Part shown: positions 61,867 through 64,000 of the stretch, one piece after another | Numbering within the stretch: position 1 is the stretch's first letter | How the letters are laid out: every line of letters begins with the position of its first letter | Assembly (NCBI RefSeq): GCF_030317115.1 | Contig: NZ_JASZYF010000018.1 | Location: forward strand, 43,972 to 107,971 | DNA length: 64,000 nucleotides | DNA from: Variovorax gracilis | GTDB taxonomy: Bacteria; Pseudomonadota; Gammaproteobacteria; Burkholderiales; Burkholderiaceae_C | Direction of reading: 5' to 3' | The notes under the pieces: model-generated | Told to the model about the DNA's origin: nothing | Databases searched by the model: none | The model's input: the letters and a program-made list of their open reading frames with translations, nothing else | Program-made: the position numbers and the translations under genes

Positions 61867-61886
61867 GCTGCCGCAGGAAGGACAGG

Positions 61887-63131
61887 ATGCACGCACCGAA
61901 TCAAGTACTGCTGAGGGATGACATCCTTGTGGGCGCCGATCTGTCTGCATGGATTGCGCGCGGTGGGGGCGAGGGTTTGGCCAAGGCATTGCATGAGCCT
62001 GCTCGAGTGATCGCGGAGATCGAGCAGGCTGATCTGAGAGGAATGGGCGGCGCCGGCTTTGCGACCCATCGCAAATGGGCGCCTGTGGCCGCCTCGCCAG
62101 ATGGCGACAAGTATGTCGTCTGCAACGGAAACGAGGATGAGCCTGGCACCTTCAAGGACCGGTTCCTGCTCGAGCACACGCCGCATCAGGTCATAGAAGG
62201 TGCGCTGATCGCAGCTGTCGCCACGCGCGCCAACCACGTGATCATCTACGTGAATCCGCATCAGCCACGCGCGCTGACGGTCACTCGCGAAGCCGTTGGT
62301 CAATGGCGCGAACATGCCCATTTCACAGCCATCGAGGAGCTTCTCGGCGGGCCGCTGTCGCTGAAGGTGGTCCCGAGTTCGGGTCTCTATATCGGCGGTG
62401 AGGAAACGGCCGTGATCGCCACCGTCGAAGGTGGATTTCCTTTCCCGCGCCGCAAGCCGCCTTTTCCTGCCGAGAACGGCGTGCATGGAGCGCCGACGAT
62501 CGTCAACAACACCGAAACGCTGGCGCATGTGCCGGGGATCTTGCGGCATGGCGCCTCCTGGTATCGAAGCCTGGGACTCGGCAATGCGTCAGGCACCAAG
62601 CTCTATTCCCTCTCGGGTGACGTGCTGCGGCCCGGACTGTATGAATTGGCCATGGGAACCAGCCTTGAAGAACTGGTTTTCGTTCATGGCGCAGGCATGC
62701 TGTTGGGCAAGGAGTTCAAGGCGGTCTTCACCGGAGGACCATCCAACACGCTGCTCACCAAGCACGATCTGGATGTGCCGCTGGATTTCGACTCGGTGCG
62801 TCAGAGGCGCTCGCGCTTGGGGACTGGCGCAATGATCGTGGTCTCCCAAGGCACGAGCATTGTTCGCAAGGTGGCGGAATACGTGAACTTCTTCGCGCAG
62901 GGATCATGCGGCCAGTGCCCGCCTTGCAAGGGTGGCACCTTTCAGCTGGCGCGCGTGCTCAACCGCATCGATACCGGGCGTGGTGTTCAGAGCGATCTGG
63001 AGTCGCTGATGAACTTGTGCCGCCTTCTTCCTGGCAGTGGTCGTTGTGGACTGATCGATGGTGCGGTGACGGTGGTGGAAAGTTCTCTGCACCACTTCAT
63101 TGATGAGTACGAGGCACTGTTGATGGCCTAA
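61887..63131 (+). CDS. NuoF-like NADH-oxidising (diaphorase) subunit
   Basis: A 414-residue homologue of the complex I 51-kDa subunit. FMN/NAD motifs are GMGGAGFATHRKW, GNEDEPGTFKDRFLLE and SGLYIGGEETAVI. Cys341, Cys344, Cys347 and Cys387 give a complete [4Fe-4S] site. NuoF proteins exchange electrons with NAD(H). With the Fe-S protein and flavoprotein upstream it would link the acid oxidoreductase to NAD(H). No NuoE-like gene is here, though the [2Fe-2S] site upstream could replace it. AAGGA precedes the ATG. The substrate is unknown. Confidence 0.88.
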   Translation: MHAPNQVLLRDDILVGADLSAWIARGGGEGLAKALHEPARVIAEIEQADLRGMGGAGFATHRKWAPVAASPDGDKYVVCNGNEDEPGTFKDRFLLEHTPHQVIEGALIAAVATRANHVIIYVNPHQPRALTVTREAVGQWREHAHFTAIEELLGGPLSLKVVPSSGLYIGGEETAVIATVEGGFPFPRRKPPFPAENGVHGAPTIVNNTETLAHVPGILRHGASWYRSLGLGNASGTKLYSLSGDVLRPGLYELAMGTSLEELVFVHGAGMLLGKEFKAVFTGGPSNTLLTKHDLDVPLDFDSVRQRRSRLGTGAMIVVSQGTSIVRKVAEYVNFFAQGSCGQCPPCKGGTFQLARVLNRIDTGRGVQSDLESLMNLCRLLPGSGRCGLIDGAVTVVESSLHHFIDEYEALLMA

Positions 63132-63307
63132 CCAGCGCATCAGGCGGAACATGGGCCACTTGAAGGAGTTGCAGGTCCTGCCGACGCGCGTGGCGCGCGA
63201 CGCCCGTTTCGCATGCTGGGTGTGCGCCTGCTCGACCTGGCTGGACGAAGGCTTGATCTCGAAGCCTTTCAGGTAGGCCAGCGCCCACCTCGAAGCGGCG
63301 GACCATT

Positions 63308-64000
63308 TCAAGGCCGGAACCAGCTATTGCCTACCACCAGATACACCGCCGTCGTTCCCGGGCTGTGAGCCACATCGACGCCCACGTCCAGACCGAACTT
63401 GCGTGCCAGCTCGTAGCGAAAGCCGAAGCCGCCGCTGCCCACGTTCTGTGTGGCGGAGAAGTTGTCGCCGCTGGTGCGTGTGGTCCCGCCCCCGGCGAAG
63501 ACGACACCGCTCCAGCGGCCGAAGAATCGCCAGCGCGCTTCCACTTCGAGGGAGGCGGCCTGGTCGCCTTGGTATCGCATCGCGGGGACGCCACGCAGTT
63601 GGACGAACGGCCGCAGGAAGAAGGGGGTGCCGTCGGACGACCAGGCATAGCTTCCACGTGCCCCCAGCGTGACGCCGTGCGCCAGTGGCTGCCAGCCCAT
63701 CACGATCTGCTGGAATCGCTCGAAATCATCGGTCGACCCCAAGGCCTCGCGTGAGGCCAGCCAGGACGTTTCGGCGTAGACGCCGCGGGTTGGCGTGAAG
63801 ACGTTGTCGCGCGTGTCGTATTCGAGGATGGCGGTCGGTGCGGAGATCGTCACGCGGGCACTGTCGGCGAGACCGGAAGGCTGTGGCTCCTCCCGCAGCT
63901 TCGGGTCGACGTCGGCGAAGACGTAGCGCAGGCCGATCGCCCACGGCGACTTCGGTGCGAGTTGCCAGTTGACCTGCGCGACGGTGGCTGCGAACTGCAG
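63308..64000 (-). CDS. D15/BamA-like outer-membrane barrel, C-terminal part only
   Basis: The frame is open to the window edge and shows at least 230 residues of a D15/Omp85-like barrel: TAILEYDTRDNVFTPTRG, then FVQLRGVPAMRYQG and a last strand AVYLVVGNSWFRP. The DTRDN strand and the LRG-x-YxG strand match those of the barrel at 37981, so the two are family members. The N-terminus is outside the window, so presence of POTRA domains cannot be judged. It is convergent with the NuoF-like gene; the 176-bp gap shows no other gene. Confidence 0.8.
   Translation of the reverse strand: MQFAATVAQVNWQLAPKSPWAIGLRYVFADVDPKLREEPQPSGLADSARVTISAPTAILEYDTRDNVFTPTRGVYAETSWLASREALGSTDDFERFQQIVMGWQPLAHGVTLGARGSYAWSSDGTPFFLRPFVQLRGVPAMRYQGDQAASLEVEARWRFFGRWSGVVFAGGGTTRTSGDNFSATQNVGSGGFGFRYELARKFGLDVGVDVAHSPGTTAVYLVVGNSWFRP

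Noticed and set aside
61452..61886. An extended start for the NuoF-like gene inside the flavoprotein gene
   Set aside because: The extension is the flavoprotein in another frame. The ATG at 61887 has its own ribosome site and gives a normal NuoF N-terminus.
63132..63307. A possible small gene between the NuoF-like gene and the D15-like barrel
   Set aside because: Frames exist on both strands but have no ribosome site or recognisable family; 176 bp between convergent genes is ordinary spacing.
1..64000. tRNA or rRNA genes, CRISPR arrays, prophage, and toxin-antitoxin pairs
   Set aside because: None was recognised by eye on either strand. A covariance-model scan would be needed to exclude small RNAs.

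Overview
The window looks like chromosome of a GC-rich betaproteobacterium of the order Burkholderiales, most like Comamonadaceae (Variovorax-type). This is inferred from the GC-rich codon use, four LysR regulators, four Bug/TctC-type periplasmic binding proteins without membrane partners, a trimeric porin and a very large NAD-glutamate dehydrogenase. No rRNA, tRNA, CRISPR array or phage block was recognised.

1-2165: an SDR fragment and two tandem PPC/DUF296 genes run leftward, and a LysR gene runs rightward. 2298-9555: a complete, tightly coupled operon for 3-hydroxyanthranilate (tryptophan or 2-nitrobenzoate route) meta-cleavage: nbaE, mhpD-like, mhpF-like, mhpE-like, dmpH-like, nbaF, nbaC, nbaD. 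It takes 3-hydroxyanthranilate through 2-aminomuconate to pyruvate and acetyl-CoA. 9712-14454: a co-directional set with mostly exported products (NTF2-like, Tat amidohydrolase, Bug receptor, ATZ/TRZ amidohydrolase, secreted RidA). 14467-17684: two divergent LysR genes and a porin. The porin promoter is a near copy of the nba promoter, including a canonical LysR box about 64 bp upstream of the predicted start site.

17635-24016: housekeeping genes (gamma-glutamylcyclotransferase-like, NAD-GDH, DUF938 methyltransferase). 24017-27830: a decayed region with a frameshifted hydrolase, a small secreted protein between short repeats, an SDR fragment and a broken IS1182-type transposase. 27988-34469: an acyl-CoA synthetase and a cysteine-desulfurase-like enzyme, divergent from a BTAD/NB-ARC regulator. 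34971-39652: YfeO/ClC-like channel, cytoplasmic sulfatase, D15-like barrel and DUF4287 protein.

39963-57126: a long leftward catabolic region under a divergent LysR: RraA-like, D-2-hydroxyacid dehydrogenase, MFS transporter, Tat-lipoprotein amidohydrolase, acetolactate-synthase-like enzyme, alcohol dehydrogenase, class III PHA synthase (PhaE, PhaC), hydrolase and propionate-CoA-transferase-like enzyme. A second promoter follows, and then three Bug receptors and another amidohydrolase. The operator beside the LysR gene is repeated at that internal promoter.

57237-64000: a SYLF lipoprotein, then a DASS anion transporter divergent from a three-gene set (ferredoxin-like Fe-S protein, SdhA/FrdA-like flavoprotein, NuoF-like protein). 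I read this set as a candidate soluble NAD-linked oxidoreductase for the transported acid. The window ends inside a second D15-like outer-membrane gene.
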